Positions 25,275 to 33,935 of a stretch of 64,000 nucleotides of DNA are shown one piece after another. Both the position numbers and the translations under genes were made by a program. Source of the DNA: Desmonostoc muscorum LEGE 12446 (lineage in GTDB: Bacteria; Cyanobacteriota; Cyanobacteriia; Cyanobacteriales; Nostocaceae). How positions within the stretch are numbered: position 1 is the first letter of the stretch; the number at the start of each line of letters is the position of its first letter. Where the stretch lies: NCBI RefSeq assembly GCF_015207005.2, contig NZ_JADEXS020000001.1, positions 1,674,001 through 1,738,000 on the forward strand, given 5' to 3'. Under the pieces are notes generated by a model. That model was not told where the DNA came from. It searched no databases and saw only the letters and a program-made list of their open reading frames with translations.

Positions 25275-25601
25275 TTAGGAATGAAACCGATAATAGAGCA
25301 TCTGTTTGACTCTTTGACCACCTAACAAATGCTGTTCTACCAGTAGAGATACTTCATCAGGCTGAACGCGGCTATACCAGACCATATCCGGTAATACCAG
25401 CACCATCGGTCCATTGCCACATTGTCCCAAACAGCTGCTATCTGTTACTGTTACTCCAGGAATTGGCAAAGCTGTAAAAGCTGCTAAGACTTTAACAGCG
25501 CCTTGCTTTTTACAAGTGCGATTTTGACAAACCCGCACACATGTAGGAAAAGAAGGTTGGTTGATTGTGGAAAAGTTTGATGGTTGAGTGATGTTTGTCA
25601 T
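25275..25601 (-). CDS. Thioredoxin-like [2Fe-2S] ferredoxin
   Basis: A 108-residue protein with a Cys pattern typical of the thioredoxin-fold ferredoxins (CVRVCQNRTCKKQGA near the start, CLGQCGNGPMVLVLPDMVWYSRV later). Such proteins carry a [2Fe-2S] cluster and resemble the NuoE/HoxE cluster domain. Cyanobacteria have several stand-alone copies, probably electron carriers. It lies 75 bases downstream of cysK on the same strand and may be co-transcribed with it. The N-terminal 20 residues (Asn/Thr/Ser-rich) precede the domain. Confidence 0.88.
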   Translation of the reverse strand: MTNITQPSNFSTINQPSFPTCVRVCQNRTCKKQGAVKVLAAFTALPIPGVTVTDSSCLGQCGNGPMVLVLPDMVWYSRVQPDEVSLLVEQHLLGGQRVKQMLYYRFHS

Positions 25602-25676
25602 TTATCATTTGTCCTTGGTCATTAGTCATTTGTCATGAAGTCAAAAACTAACCCCCCAATACCCAATGCCCCATGA

Positions 25677-26651
25677 CTAATCTATTGAAAGTCCTTTTGA
25701 GGCTAACCATTCGGGGTTGAATATCCGCGACTGATACCGGGAACCGCTATCACATAAAATAGTGACGATGGTATGTCCTGGGCCTAATTGCTTCGCTAGG
25801 GCAACAGCTGCCCCAACATTAATACCTGTTGAACCGCCCATTAACAAGCCATCTTTTCTCAATAGTTGGTAAACTACCCGCAAAGCTTCTTGATCGTCGA
25901 TTTGGATGGCGTCATCCGCAGGTGCGCCTTCCATGTTGGCTGTAACACGACCATTACCGATGCCCTCGGTGATGGAATTTCCTTCCATTTTGATTTCGCC
26001 AGTTTTGACATAGCTATAAAGTCCACTACCCAGCGGGTCGGCAACAACGCATTTAATGGCTGGATTTTGTTTTTTTAAGTACAACGCCACACCAGCAAAA
26101 GTACCAGCAGTACCAGTTGCAGCTGTCCATGCATCTATTTTACCATCTGTCTGTGCCCAAATTTCTGGCCCTGTGGTTTCATAGTGGGCGCGGCGGTTGG
26201 CTAAATTATCAAACTGATTTGCCCAAATGGCGTTTTCTAATTCAGCGGCGACTCTACCAGATAACTTGACGTAGTTGTTGGGGTCTTTGTAGGGTACAGC
26301 TGGGACGCGACGGACTTCTGCTCCCAGGGCTGTCAGTGCGTCGATCTTTTCTTGTGATTGGGTATCGGGAATAATAATTAGGCATTTGTAGCCTTTGGCG
26401 TTGCAAATATGCGCTAGTCCAATGCCAGTATTACCAGCGGTTCCTTCGACAACAGTACCACCGGGTTTGAGTAAACCTTTCTCTTCTGCGTCTTGGATGA
26501 TGTAAAGTGCGGCGCGGTCTTTGACGGAACCGCCAGGATTGAGGAATTCTGCTTTACCAAGGATTTCGCACCCTGTTTCTTCACTGAAGCTGTTTAAGCG
26601 AATCAGAGGTGTGTTGCCTACAGCGCCGACAAAGCCATTTTTAATGTCCAT
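25677..26651 (-). CDS. cysK: Cysteine synthase (O-acetylserine sulfhydrylase)
   Basis: A 324-residue PLP enzyme. The lysine forming the Schiff base is Lys44 in NPGGSVKDRAA. The substrate loop is TAGNTG (residues 71-76), where the commonest form is TSGNTG, and the phosphate-binding loop is TGTAGTF. It makes cysteine from O-acetylserine and sulfide. The start MDIKNGFVGAVGNTPLIRL is the family's usual beginning. A 285-base minisatellite lies 77 bases upstream, where the promoter would be. The ferredoxin-like gene follows. Confidence 0.95.
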   Translation of the reverse strand: MDIKNGFVGAVGNTPLIRLNSFSEETGCEILGKAEFLNPGGSVKDRAALYIIQDAEEKGLLKPGGTVVEGTAGNTGIGLAHICNAKGYKCLIIIPDTQSQEKIDALTALGAEVRRVPAVPYKDPNNYVKLSGRVAAELENAIWANQFDNLANRRAHYETTGPEIWAQTDGKIDAWTAATGTAGTFAGVALYLKKQNPAIKCVVADPLGSGLYSYVKTGEIKMEGNSITEGIGNGRVTANMEGAPADDAIQIDDQEALRVVYQLLRKDGLLMGGSTGINVGAAVALAKQLGPGHTIVTILCDSGSRYQSRIFNPEWLASKGLSID

Positions 26652-26728
26652 TTTGACTGTACCTGTGTTTTCTTCTATAAAAATTTTGGCTTATAGCGGT
26701 GGCATGATTGACAGTAAATTTGATATAA

Positions 26729-27014
26729 GTACCCGAATATCGTGTTGGAGTACCCGAACATTGTGTTGGAGTACCCGAACATTGTGTTGAAGTACCCAAA
26801 CATTGTGTTGGAGTACCCAAACATTGTGTTGGAGTACCCAAACATTGTGTTGGAGTACCCAAACATTGTGTTGAAGTACCCAAATATCGTGTTGGAGTAC
26901 CCAAATATCGTGTTGGAGTACCCAAACATTGTGTTGGAGTACCCAAACATTGTGTTGAAGTACCCAAACATTGTGTTTGAGTACCCAAACATTGTGTTGG
27001 AGTACCCAAATATA
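26729..27014. repeat. 21-bp minisatellite, 13 full units plus a partial one
   Basis: GTACCC occurs at exactly 21-base steps from 26729 to 27002 (13 full units). Units vary at fixed points only: GAATATCG, GAACATTG, AAATATCG or AAACATTG after GTACCC, then TGTTGGA, TGTTGAA or TGTTTGA. As 21 is divisible by three, several frames are open through it, but no ribosome site or conserved protein is present. No spacers, so not CRISPR. The remaining gap to 27206 has a polypurine stretch and no gene. Confidence 0.95.
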
Positions 27015-27206
27015 GCGATCGCCCTTTGTTGAAAAACCATTAGCTTGGCTATTAACAAAAAAAGGCGGTTGGTTTGGTAAATGGTGGAATTAAACTCATA
27101 CCAAATCCTGGCTGACTACCCTCTTTTTTAAAAAAGCAGGGGAAGCAGGGGGAGAAGAAAGGGGGGTTATAAAAGCGTATTTAGTATTATTTAATACTTA
27201 AAATTT

Positions 27207-27418
27207 TCATTCAAACTCTGGGATGTCTTCTCCCATCATGATGTTGCGTAGAGTTCCTATGGGTAAATCACGACCTTTGTGATAAGGGACAATTACTGAA
27301 GTTGTCGCTCAATATTTCGCCATTTGCGATGACTTCCTTTTTGAGAGACTAGCTCAAAGCCGTAACGTTGCAAAATGGTTTCAACTTCATCAGCATTCAT
27401 CCGTCGGGTACGGCTCAT
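27207..27418 (-). pseudogene. hicA: HicA-type mRNA interferase, frameshifted
   Basis: The ATG at 27418-27416 overlaps the hicB stop (ATGA). The frame reads MSRTRRMNADEVETILQRYGFELV, SQKGSHRKWRNIERQLQ, then TAA. Shifting frame by one base right there restores VIVPYHKGRDLPIGTLRNIMMGEDIPEFE to a TGA at 27207. Total length is 212 bases; adding one G (CAGGTA in place of CAGTA) would give a normal 70-residue HicA. The catalytic His (GSHRKW) is intact but the C-terminal half is out of frame. It is therefore probably inactive, unless the base is a sequencing error. Confidence 0.85.
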
Positions 27419-27618
27419 CCCACAGTAACCTCGCGTGTAACCGCACCTGGTGATAGGTCGATAATATCAGGCTCAAGATAAAGTGCGATCGCTTCACGAA
27501 TATTTTCTAAGGCTTCTTGCTCTGTTTCTCCTGCGGAAACACAACCTGGTAACTCTGGGCACCAAACAGCCCAATCACCTGTTTCTGGATCTGGTTCAAG
27601 AATTACACGCCACTTCAT
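27415..27618 (-). CDS. hicB: HicB-like antitoxin
   Basis: A 67-residue protein with the partial RNase H-like HicB fold: VILEPDPETGDWAVWCPELPGCVSAGETEQEALENIREAIALYLE. Here hicB precedes hicA and overlaps it by the ATGA arrangement. It normally binds and blocks HicA, and may regulate the operon, though the short protein lacks an obvious DNA-binding tail. With hicA broken it may be free of selection, or it may act on other HicA copies. Confidence 0.88.
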   Translation of the reverse strand: MKWRVILEPDPETGDWAVWCPELPGCVSAGETEQEALENIREAIALYLEPDIIDLSPGAVTREVTVG

Positions 27619-27624
27619 TTGTTT

Positions 27625-28209
27625 CTACCAAACTTTACTCATATTTAAAACAAACCCAGGCAATACTGGTTCGCCGCTGACAGTCGCGGGATTTTCTAGA
27701 CATTCCTCTGGAACACCCGGACGATAAATATAAACTCGGCGATGCTTGCGGTCAATTAATAAGCCTACCTGTATTCCTGGCTCCCTCATATATTCCTCCA
27801 TTTTTTCCTGCAAACGTTGGAGGCTATCAGAAAGCGATCTTAGTTCAACTATAAAATCTGGACAGATGGGAGCAAACTTTTGCTGTTGTTCTGGGGAAAG
27901 AGTATTCCACCGTGATAGTTTAATCCAGGAAGCATCAGGCGATCTATCTGCACCCGTTGATAGTTTAAATCCAGTGCTGGAATCAAAACAGATACCTGTA
28001 CCATCTTTTTCTGCCCAAACTCCTAGCTGTAAGGCAACGTTGAAATTGCGGTTACCTGTCTCTGAACCAGTGGGAGGCATAATTGATATTTCTCCAAATC
28101 TATTGCGCTCAATGCGTAAGTCACGATTCACCTGACAAAAGTCAAAAAATTGCTCGTCTGTCATTTGCATTGAGGAGGGAAATTGCACAACTAAAGGGGA
28201 TGAAAACAT
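27625..28209 (-). CDS. Uma2-family putative endonuclease, tandem copy A
   Basis: A 194-residue Uma2 protein (MQMTDEQFFDFCQVNRDLRIERNRFGEISIMPPTGSETGNRN, RSPDASWI, PICPDFIVELRSLSDSLQRLQEKMEEY, GLLIDRKHRRVYIYRPG). It is a near copy of the next upstream gene (28234-28818), 24 bases away. The two differ in a cluster near residue 57 (ALQLGVW here, AGQLYVW in copy B) and a few single sites. Copy A has RSLSDS where copy B has the usual RSPSDS. It lies 6 bases before hicB on the same strand. Confidence 0.9.
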   Translation of the reverse strand: MFSSPLVVQFPSSMQMTDEQFFDFCQVNRDLRIERNRFGEISIMPPTGSETGNRNFNVALQLGVWAEKDGTGICFDSSTGFKLSTGADRSPDASWIKLSRWNTLSPEQQQKFAPICPDFIVELRSLSDSLQRLQEKMEEYMREPGIQVGLLIDRKHRRVYIYRPGVPEECLENPATVSGEPVLPGFVLNMSKVW

Positions 28210-28233
28210 GATGATTTCCTTCAGGTTTTGCTT

Positions 28234-28818
28234 TTACCAAACTTTACTCATATTTAAAACAAACCCAGGTAATACTGGTTCACCGCTGACAGTCGCGGGA
28301 TTTTCTAGACATTCCTCTGAAACACCAGGACGATAAATATAAACTCGGCGATGCTTGCGGTCAATTAATAAACCTAGCTGTATTCCTGGCTCCCTCATAT
28401 ATTCCTCCATTTTTTCCTTCAAGCGTTGGAGGCTATCAGAAGGCGACCTCAGTTCGACTACAAAATCTGGACAGATGGGAGCAAACTTTTGCTGTTGTTC
28501 TGGGGAAAGAGTATTCCACCGTGATAGTTTAATCCAGGAAGCATCAGGCGATCGCTCTGCACCCGTTGATAGTTTAAATCCGGTACTGGAGTCAAAACAA
28601 ATACCTGTACTGTCTTTTTCTGCCCAAACATACAACTGACCAGCTACATTAAAGTTACGGTTACCTGTCTCTGAACCAGTGGGAGGCATAATTGATATTT
28701 CTCCAAATCTATTGCGCTCAATGCGTAAGTCACGATTCACCTGACAAAAGTCAAAAAATTGCTCGTCTGTCATTTGCATTGAGGAGGGAAATTGCACAAC
28801 TAAAGGGGATGAAAACAT
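28234..28818 (-). CDS. Uma2-family putative endonuclease, tandem copy B
   Basis: A 194-residue Uma2 protein. I place the start at MFSSPLVVQF (28818) because this matches copy A, including the TGATGATTTCCTTCAGGTTTTGC sense-strand leader on the other strand. An in-frame upstream ATG (28872) would add 18 residues. Copies A and B are a recent tandem duplication of a unit of about 609 bases. The catalytic core PDFVVELRSPSDS is intact. Confidence 0.9.
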   Translation of the reverse strand: MFSSPLVVQFPSSMQMTDEQFFDFCQVNRDLRIERNRFGEISIMPPTGSETGNRNFNVAGQLYVWAEKDSTGICFDSSTGFKLSTGAERSPDASWIKLSRWNTLSPEQQQKFAPICPDFVVELRSPSDSLQRLKEKMEEYMREPGIQLGLLIDRKHRRVYIYRPGVSEECLENPATVSGEPVLPGFVLNMSKVW

Positions 28819-29026
28819 GATGATTTCCTTCAGGTTTTGCTGTCTACCCAACAAATTAATTTTATAGTACACACGTTCCTATTTTATCCAAATCCATACC
28901 GCGATAAATAAACAATTTGACGAAGTTGTGAGGTTACATCAAGTCCAATATGCGATCGCTTTTTTCTGAGGTTGTTGTTACTCTGGGAAAATAAAAATAA
29001 TTGGAGATGCGATGAATCAAACACAA

Positions 29027-29173
29027 GACGCGATGAATTGCGTCTCTACAAGGGGGGATCAAAAAAACGATGCCTGCGGCGGGCTACGCCTACGCATTCC
29101 CATTGCGATCAAAATATCTGTTTGAACAGGGGCGATCGCATAGCCTTGTAGAGACGCCGATTTATCGCGTCTC
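29027..29173. repeat. MITE-like element with GACGCGAT...CGTCTCTACAA ends
   Basis: GACGCGATGAATTGCGTCTC begins at 29027, and an inverted relative (TTGTAGAGACGCCGATTTAT plus CGCGTCTC) ends at 29173. Between them lies a CGATGCCTGCGGCGGGCTACGCCTACGC-type fragment (29068-29096). The rest of the gap 28819-29286 shows no gene. A second element of this kind is at 33350-33480. Confidence 0.65.
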
Positions 29174-29286
29174 AAAAACCGAACCTGATACCCGATTCAT
29201 CGCGTTTCTATAAAGGGGGATTGTTCAAGACAATCGCTGTTTCCACATTTCCCTTATGTTTTGACTGGAGGAAGTATTTTTCTTTC

Positions 29287-32200
29287 CTACCCTCCATCTT
29301 TCACTTTCTCTTGTTGATGCCAAGCTTGATAAAAAGCGGGGTAGGACATACTTTGGGCGCACTTCCAGATAAATTCGTAGCAATGATAAAATCGCCCAAA
29401 GTTATTTTTGTAAGTTTCAGGTGATAAGTAATCCTTCAACATGGTGACAACATTCGGCATTTGCTCCTCTGACATAATTTTCTCTAAGCTTTCTGTGGCT
29501 AGCGATCGGTTATTATCATCCAGTTGTGGTTTGCCAATTAACTCCACCAAAGCAGCGATCGCAATTTTGTTACCAGGATCAATTAACCCTAAGGCAAATG
29601 CTGCTTGCACTTGGGTCAAAACATTTTTATGTGGGTTTTGAGTTAACTCCACTAAAGCAGTGATTGCTATTTGGCTGCCAAAGCCAATTTGACCTAAACT
29701 AACCGCAGCTTGTCCTCTTGTAAAGAAATTTACCTTTGGGTTACAAATTAAATTGACCAAGCTAGTAATTGCCATTTGGTTGCCAATGTCAATTTGACCT
29801 AAGCTGAATGCTGCTCCGACCTGGGTATAAGCATCAACCTTTGGATTACCAATTAGATTTACCAAAGAAGTCATCACTATTTGTTTGCCCATGTCAATTT
29901 GACCTAAGCTGAATGCTGCTCGTAATTGGATTTCAACATCAACTTTTGGGTTTTTGATTAACTGTATTAAAGCATTTATTGCTATTTTGTTTCCAGGATC
30001 AATTTGATTTAAGCTGTCTGCTACTAGCCATTTAGTCTTATCATCCATCTGTGAGTCACAGATTAACTTGCTCAAGCCAATCATTGCCGTTTGAGTGCCA
30101 GTGCTAAAGCTAATTTCCTTCAAGCTCTGTGCTGCTTCCCATTGAAGAGCATAATCAACTTCATGTGAATTACCAATTATCTCAACCAAGGTAGTAATTG
30201 CCGTTTTATGACCAGGGTCAATTTGCCCTAGACTCTCTGCTATCTCCCATTTAAACTCATTACTAAGCTGCGAGTCACTAATTAACTCTACTAAGGTAGT
30301 GATTGCCGTTTTATGACCAGGGTCAATTTTCCCTAAACACTTTGCTGCTTGCCATTGAATAGCATAATCTACTTGTGGGTTACTAATTAACTCTACAAAA
30401 GCATTAATCGCTATTTGGTTGCTGGGGTTAATTTGCCCTAAGCTAAATGCTGTTTGTACTTGTGTAAAAGGATCAACTTGTGGGTTGTTTATTAACTTGA
30501 CTAAGCTATTAATGGCTGTTTGGCTACCAGAGCCAATTTGCCCCAAGCTGACTACCACCAAACGTTTAGTATCATCATCTATATAGGCATCGGCAATTAA
30601 ATCTACTAAGCCATCAATAGTTTTTGTGCGTTCTGTCTGTAACAGTGCCGATTGAGCTTCCTCTTGAATTGGTTCGAGTAAGCTTATCCATTCTTGACTT
30701 TTATTGAAATAACCAAAACACCACTTGATAATTTGCACTACTATTTGATCGACTCTAGAATAATCTTTAAACTCAGAAATTCCTGCGGCTGCTAAAAAAT
30801 AAGCGCGAAACTCGTAAAATCCCCTTCTGACTCTATAAATACCACTGAATTCTCCGCACCCATCATCAAATTCCACCAACGCCTGAATAAACTCTTTTTT
30901 CTTCTCCTCCATCCCCTCATCCTCACGTCCCAACCACAGCAAAATCACCTCTTTCCACTGCGGGGCAAAAATGCGATAAACCCCTTGCGCGGGGTTGTCG
31001 GGAACATGATTCAGAAACTCGTCCCAATTCTCAACTGCCAACGCTGCAAAATATTCCTCAAATGTGGGATGGTAAAAAGCGTAAACTTTTTCTTTTGTTG
31101 CTGATTCAGCAGCCACTCCAACTTCATTTAGCCATCCCAACTTTAACGCTAACGAAAATAAAGAATTTTGCTGTTTTGCATCACCTAATTCCTCACGCAC
31201 AAACTTATGTGGTAGCCGAAACCGTGACGTTTCTTGATCAATTGCCCGTTTTGCCAAACGTCCCAACGCTGCGTTTAATTCCTCTTGCTGCTGTTCGGTG
31301 GTAGGGAAGCGGTTTTCTTTCCACTTGTAAACCTCTTCCACAAACTGCTGATAAAGTCCGGCTTTAGTTTCCGGTAAACCTTTATCGGAACCTTGCCAAG
31401 TGCTACACAACAGCGCTAACCGCAAAGGATTTTTAACTAAATCTTGGATGCGCTGACGTTCAGCTTTATCTAACTCCCTCCATAATTGTTCCCCCTTGTT
31501 ACTCCCCCTCTCCTTAATAAGGAGAGGGGGCTGGGGGGTGAGGTTCCGAGGTTGAAACCACTTCTCGATAAACTCTTGCACTTGTTTCGGATATTCAAAA
31601 TTGAGTAACCGATACGTCTCAAAATTTTCTAAAGCGTTGGCGTTTGCTTCCCAAACATTCACCCGACAAGTCAGCACAACCCGCGCATTTTTCACCCATC
31701 CCCTCAACTGCTGGGAAATCTCAGTTAATGGTTGGAGTGAAGACATTTCATCTGCTGCATCCAACAACAACCACACACGATTATTTTTGAATAAATCTGC
31801 TAAAGCGTTTTCCTGTTCTTCTTTTACACGCACCACTTTTAAAGCATTCTTCAGCCAATCTTGCAGCAGATAATTTTCTACACTCTTTCCTTGCAAGTCT
31901 GCCAAAGAAATCCAAATTGGTAAACCCAGATTGTTGTTTAATATCCAAAAAGCTATAGTTTGCAACTGAGTAGTTTTTCCCGCACCCGGTTCCCCAATTA
32001 AAGCGATGCGGTGTCCTTTAGTTTTACCAACACCATCACGGATAACTTGCTCTAAAAAAGCCTCATGTTCAAATCGCTGCTTCTCTTCATAACTCGGTTC
32101 GTAAAGTTGCGAACCTTGTTCTGCGGAAATATCCTCGCTGCACTTCTTCGGTTTGTTACGCTCCACCAATGCTAAAGGGACATGAATTGCCTCTAGGTCA

Positions 32201-32802
32201 AATTTCATCTCATCATCAGCAAACAGCAACTCATTTGTGGTGAGACGCTTGTGCTTTTCCAGCATAGCACCGCAGATTTCTTGCCAATCCAAGCTATTAT
32301 CTGTTGTTTGTACCTGGAATGTTTCTTTTAAATTTGTCTTTTGGTGTTCCTTCCACTTCTGCTTAACCACCTCCAGATTCTCTTTTATCGTCGCTGTCTG
32401 ATGTTTTAGCGTCAGGGTAAATTTCCAATAACCTTGATTTTTTGCAGCTTTTTGGTCTTCTCGTACTCCCAATTTTTTCAACCAGTCAAGTGCAATTTGA
32501 AGCTCATCGAACTCATCAACATTAGATTCTGCTTTTTTCGGAGAAGGTTTTAAAGTTTTGCCAGCTTTTGTTATCTGGTTAAGTAAATATTCCTTCTTTG
32601 TACCAACTTCAGTTGTTTTGATTCTGTTTCCTGTTGTCTGTTGGCTTTTATATCCGGTAATTCGCAGCTTATTAGCGTTCCAGACAACGCAAAGTGGAAG
32701 TTTTGATTCACAGTCTTGCTCTTGTGACAGTTGCAGCAATGCTTCTACCAGACTGAGTACATTGTCTAAAACGGATTTATCTCCACGATTATTTCTTGGC
32801 AT
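29287..32802 (-). CDS. NACHT ATPase with C-terminal HEAT repeats (STAND/NLR-like)
   Basis: A 1171-residue protein. Walker A is GEPGAGKTT (residues 270-278, Lys276). Walker B is LLLDAADE (345-352), with the acidic pair typical of NACHT. The region to about 650 is the helical NACHT extension. Residues about 740-1125 hold eleven HEAT-like repeats of 35 residues (AIxxLVELIxNPQVD, AAxSLGQIDPGNK), the likely sensor. The N-terminal 265 residues, where the effector should be, are unassigned; they are Lys-rich with WKFTLTLKH. The C-terminal FIWKCAQSMSYPAFYQAWHQ block is common in cyanobacterial NACHT proteins. Related bacterial NACHT proteins act in phage defence. A palindromic repeat is inserted in frame near residues 425-437. 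Confidence 0.88.
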   Translation of the reverse strand: MPRNNRGDKSVLDNVLSLVEALLQLSQEQDCESKLPLCVVWNANKLRITGYKSQQTTGNRIKTTEVGTKKEYLLNQITKAGKTLKPSPKKAESNVDEFDELQIALDWLKKLGVREDQKAAKNQGYWKFTLTLKHQTATIKENLEVVKQKWKEHQKTNLKETFQVQTTDNSLDWQEICGAMLEKHKRLTTNELLFADDEMKFDLEAIHVPLALVERNKPKKCSEDISAEQGSQLYEPSYEEKQRFEHEAFLEQVIRDGVGKTKGHRIALIGEPGAGKTTQLQTIAFWILNNNLGLPIWISLADLQGKSVENYLLQDWLKNALKVVRVKEEQENALADLFKNNRVWLLLDAADEMSSLQPLTEISQQLRGWVKNARVVLTCRVNVWEANANALENFETYRLLNFEYPKQVQEFIEKWFQPRNLTPQPPLLIKERGSNKGEQLWRELDKAERQRIQDLVKNPLRLALLCSTWQGSDKGLPETKAGLYQQFVEEVYKWKENRFPTTEQQQEELNAALGRLAKRAIDQETSRFRLPHKFVREELGDAKQQNSLFSLALKLGWLNEVGVAAESATKEKVYAFYHPTFEEYFAALAVENWDEFLNHVPDNPAQGVYRIFAPQWKEVILLWLGREDEGMEEKKKEFIQALVEFDDGCGEFSGIYRVRRGFYEFRAYFLAAAGISEFKDYSRVDQIVVQIIKWCFGYFNKSQEWISLLEPIQEEAQSALLQTERTKTIDGLVDLIADAYIDDDTKRLVVVSLGQIGSGSQTAINSLVKLINNPQVDPFTQVQTAFSLGQINPSNQIAINAFVELISNPQVDYAIQWQAAKCLGKIDPGHKTAITTLVELISDSQLSNEFKWEIAESLGQIDPGHKTAITTLVEIIGNSHEVDYALQWEAAQSLKEISFSTGTQTAMIGLSKLICDSQMDDKTKWLVADSLNQIDPGNKIAINALIQLIKNPKVDVEIQLRAAFSLGQIDMGKQIVMTSLVNLIGNPKVDAYTQVGAAFSLGQIDIGNQMAITSLVNLICNPKVNFFTRGQAAVSLGQIGFGSQIAITALVELTQNPHKNVLTQVQAAFALGLIDPGNKIAIAALVELIGKPQLDDNNRSLATESLEKIMSEEQMPNVVTMLKDYLSPETYKNNFGRFYHCYEFIWKCAQSMSYPAFYQAWHQQEKVKDGG
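31504..31530. repeat. Palindromic repeat inserted in frame in the NACHT gene
   Basis: CCCCCTCTCCTTA, one base, then the exact complement TAAGGAGAGGGGG. With its flanks it encodes LTPQPPLLIKERGSNKGEQ. This is a known type of cyanobacterial dispersed palindrome, usually intergenic. Here it adds about 20 residues inside the NACHT module. Confidence 0.85.
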
Positions 32803-32958
32803 CAGTCTGAAATAATTTTAAATTACCCAAACAAACAAGCTTCCCCAAGCCGCAAAAGCTGACGATACAAGCATTATAGACGTTGTGTGGGGGATGTGTC
32901 TGGGGAAATACCCAAAAAAATAATTGACCTTGTAAACCCAAAAACAAGGTGAATTCAG

Positions 32959-33219
32959 ATGTCAGCTAAAAAATCTGGTAAAAGTGTAAGTCAAAGAGCG
33001 ATGTCTACGACGGACTACGCCTACGCTTTCTTGCTAATTCTGCAAACAATATTAATTGGCGTAAATGCCGAGAACCGCCTTCAACAAGGAGACTCAAGAA
33101 TCGAGATTTTACTATGGATGATTAAGGAATCGATCTCACTCGTGAAACAAGCCAGCAGTTTGCAAGAAAAACAGAAAAAGAGCCTGTTACCCAAGCATCG
33201 CCATTCTAAGGATAAATAA
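32959..33219 (+). CDS. Small hypothetical protein partly built from a dispersed repeat
   Basis: An 86-residue, Lys/Ser-rich protein divergent from the NACHT gene (156 bases between starts). Residues about 13-23 (RAMSTTDYAYA) are encoded by a GCGATG-TCTACGACGGACTACGCCTACGC-type dispersed repeat (32995-33027), related copies of which are intergenic at 29068 and 33544. The remainder has ILIGVNAENRLQQGDSRIEILLWMIKESISLVKQ, an amphipathic helix-like segment. Real expression is uncertain, but the repeat keeps the frame open. A hairpin (33227-33254) closes the gene. Confidence 0.5.
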   Translation: MSAKKSGKSVSQRAMSTTDYAYAFLLILQTILIGVNAENRLQQGDSRIEILLWMIKESISLVKQASSLQEKQKKSLLPKHRHSKDK

Positions 33220-33226
33220 TATCACA

Positions 33227-33254
33227 AGCCCCTCTTTGTAAGGAAAGAGGGGCT
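33227..33254 (+). terminator. Hairpin after the 86-codon gene
   Basis: AGCCCCTCTTT (33227-33237) pairs perfectly with AAAGAGGGGCT (33244-33254) over a six-base loop. No T-run follows, so it is a terminator-like structure or a dispersed palindrome. Confidence 0.5.
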
Positions 33255-33349
33255 GTGGCTATATGGGTTGTTATACAGGAATCCGGTTTAATTGTGTGAA
33301 AAAATCTAATACCAATTCAATTAATGATTACAACACATCCTTGGTTCAA

Positions 33350-33480
33350 GACGCGATGAATCGCGTCTCTACAATATGGTGTATTTGTGACACTTTTCTC
33401 GCTCGCCTACAATTCGGTTTGCATCGGTTTTTTTTGATAAAAATTAACGCCTTGTAGAGACCGCGATTTATCGCGTCTCT
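33350..33480. repeat. MITE-like element, second copy, with flanking repeat fragments
   Basis: GACGCGATGAATCGCGTCTC (from 33350) and an inverted relative ending CGCGTCTCT (33480) bound about 131 bases. The gap 33220-33935 also has a CGATGCCTACAGCGGGCTACGCC-type fragment (33544-33577) and a third TTGTAGAGACGGCGATTTAT copy (about 33690-33722). I see no gene in it. Confidence 0.65.
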
Positions 33481-33935
33481 CTTGTTCGTTGGTTCACAAC
33501 ACAAAGACAGTCGGGAATACGAGATGATAGGCGGAGTACGCAAGAGCGATGCCTACAGCGGGCTACGCCTACGCATTCGTAAAGCCACCATTACCCGGAT
33601 AAAATCTACCGCAGACTCAAAAGCGGCCTCTACACAAACCGCGTGACGAGCAACAAGTAGGCATCATTCACAGTGAATGATGCCCCAAAACATTTGTAGA
33701 GACGGCGATTTATCGCGTCTCTCTCTAAATTTATCGCGTCTCCAAAACCCAAAATTTTGCCAGTAGCCTTTAACTAAACCGTATTGGGATCTAACTCCAG
33801 CTTAGGTTTTGTAGGCAATGAAGAGTACAATAGTAATTTTACTGCTGTTGTCAAATATTTATGTAAGTTAATATACAAGTTGGGCAAGGGATAAATGCTG
33901 ATATTATTTGATTGTCTTAGACAAGGTGGACATTG

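Noticed and set aside
26729..27014. Regular array that could be taken for CRISPR, and three overlapping ORFs within it
   Set aside because: The 21-base units are contiguous with no unique spacers. The ORFs stay open only because 21 is a multiple of three; they lack ribosome sites and recognisable proteins.
29287..32802. Possible TIR or other known effector at the NACHT N-terminus
   Set aside because: The first 265 residues show no TIR, nuclease or protease motif that I can point to.
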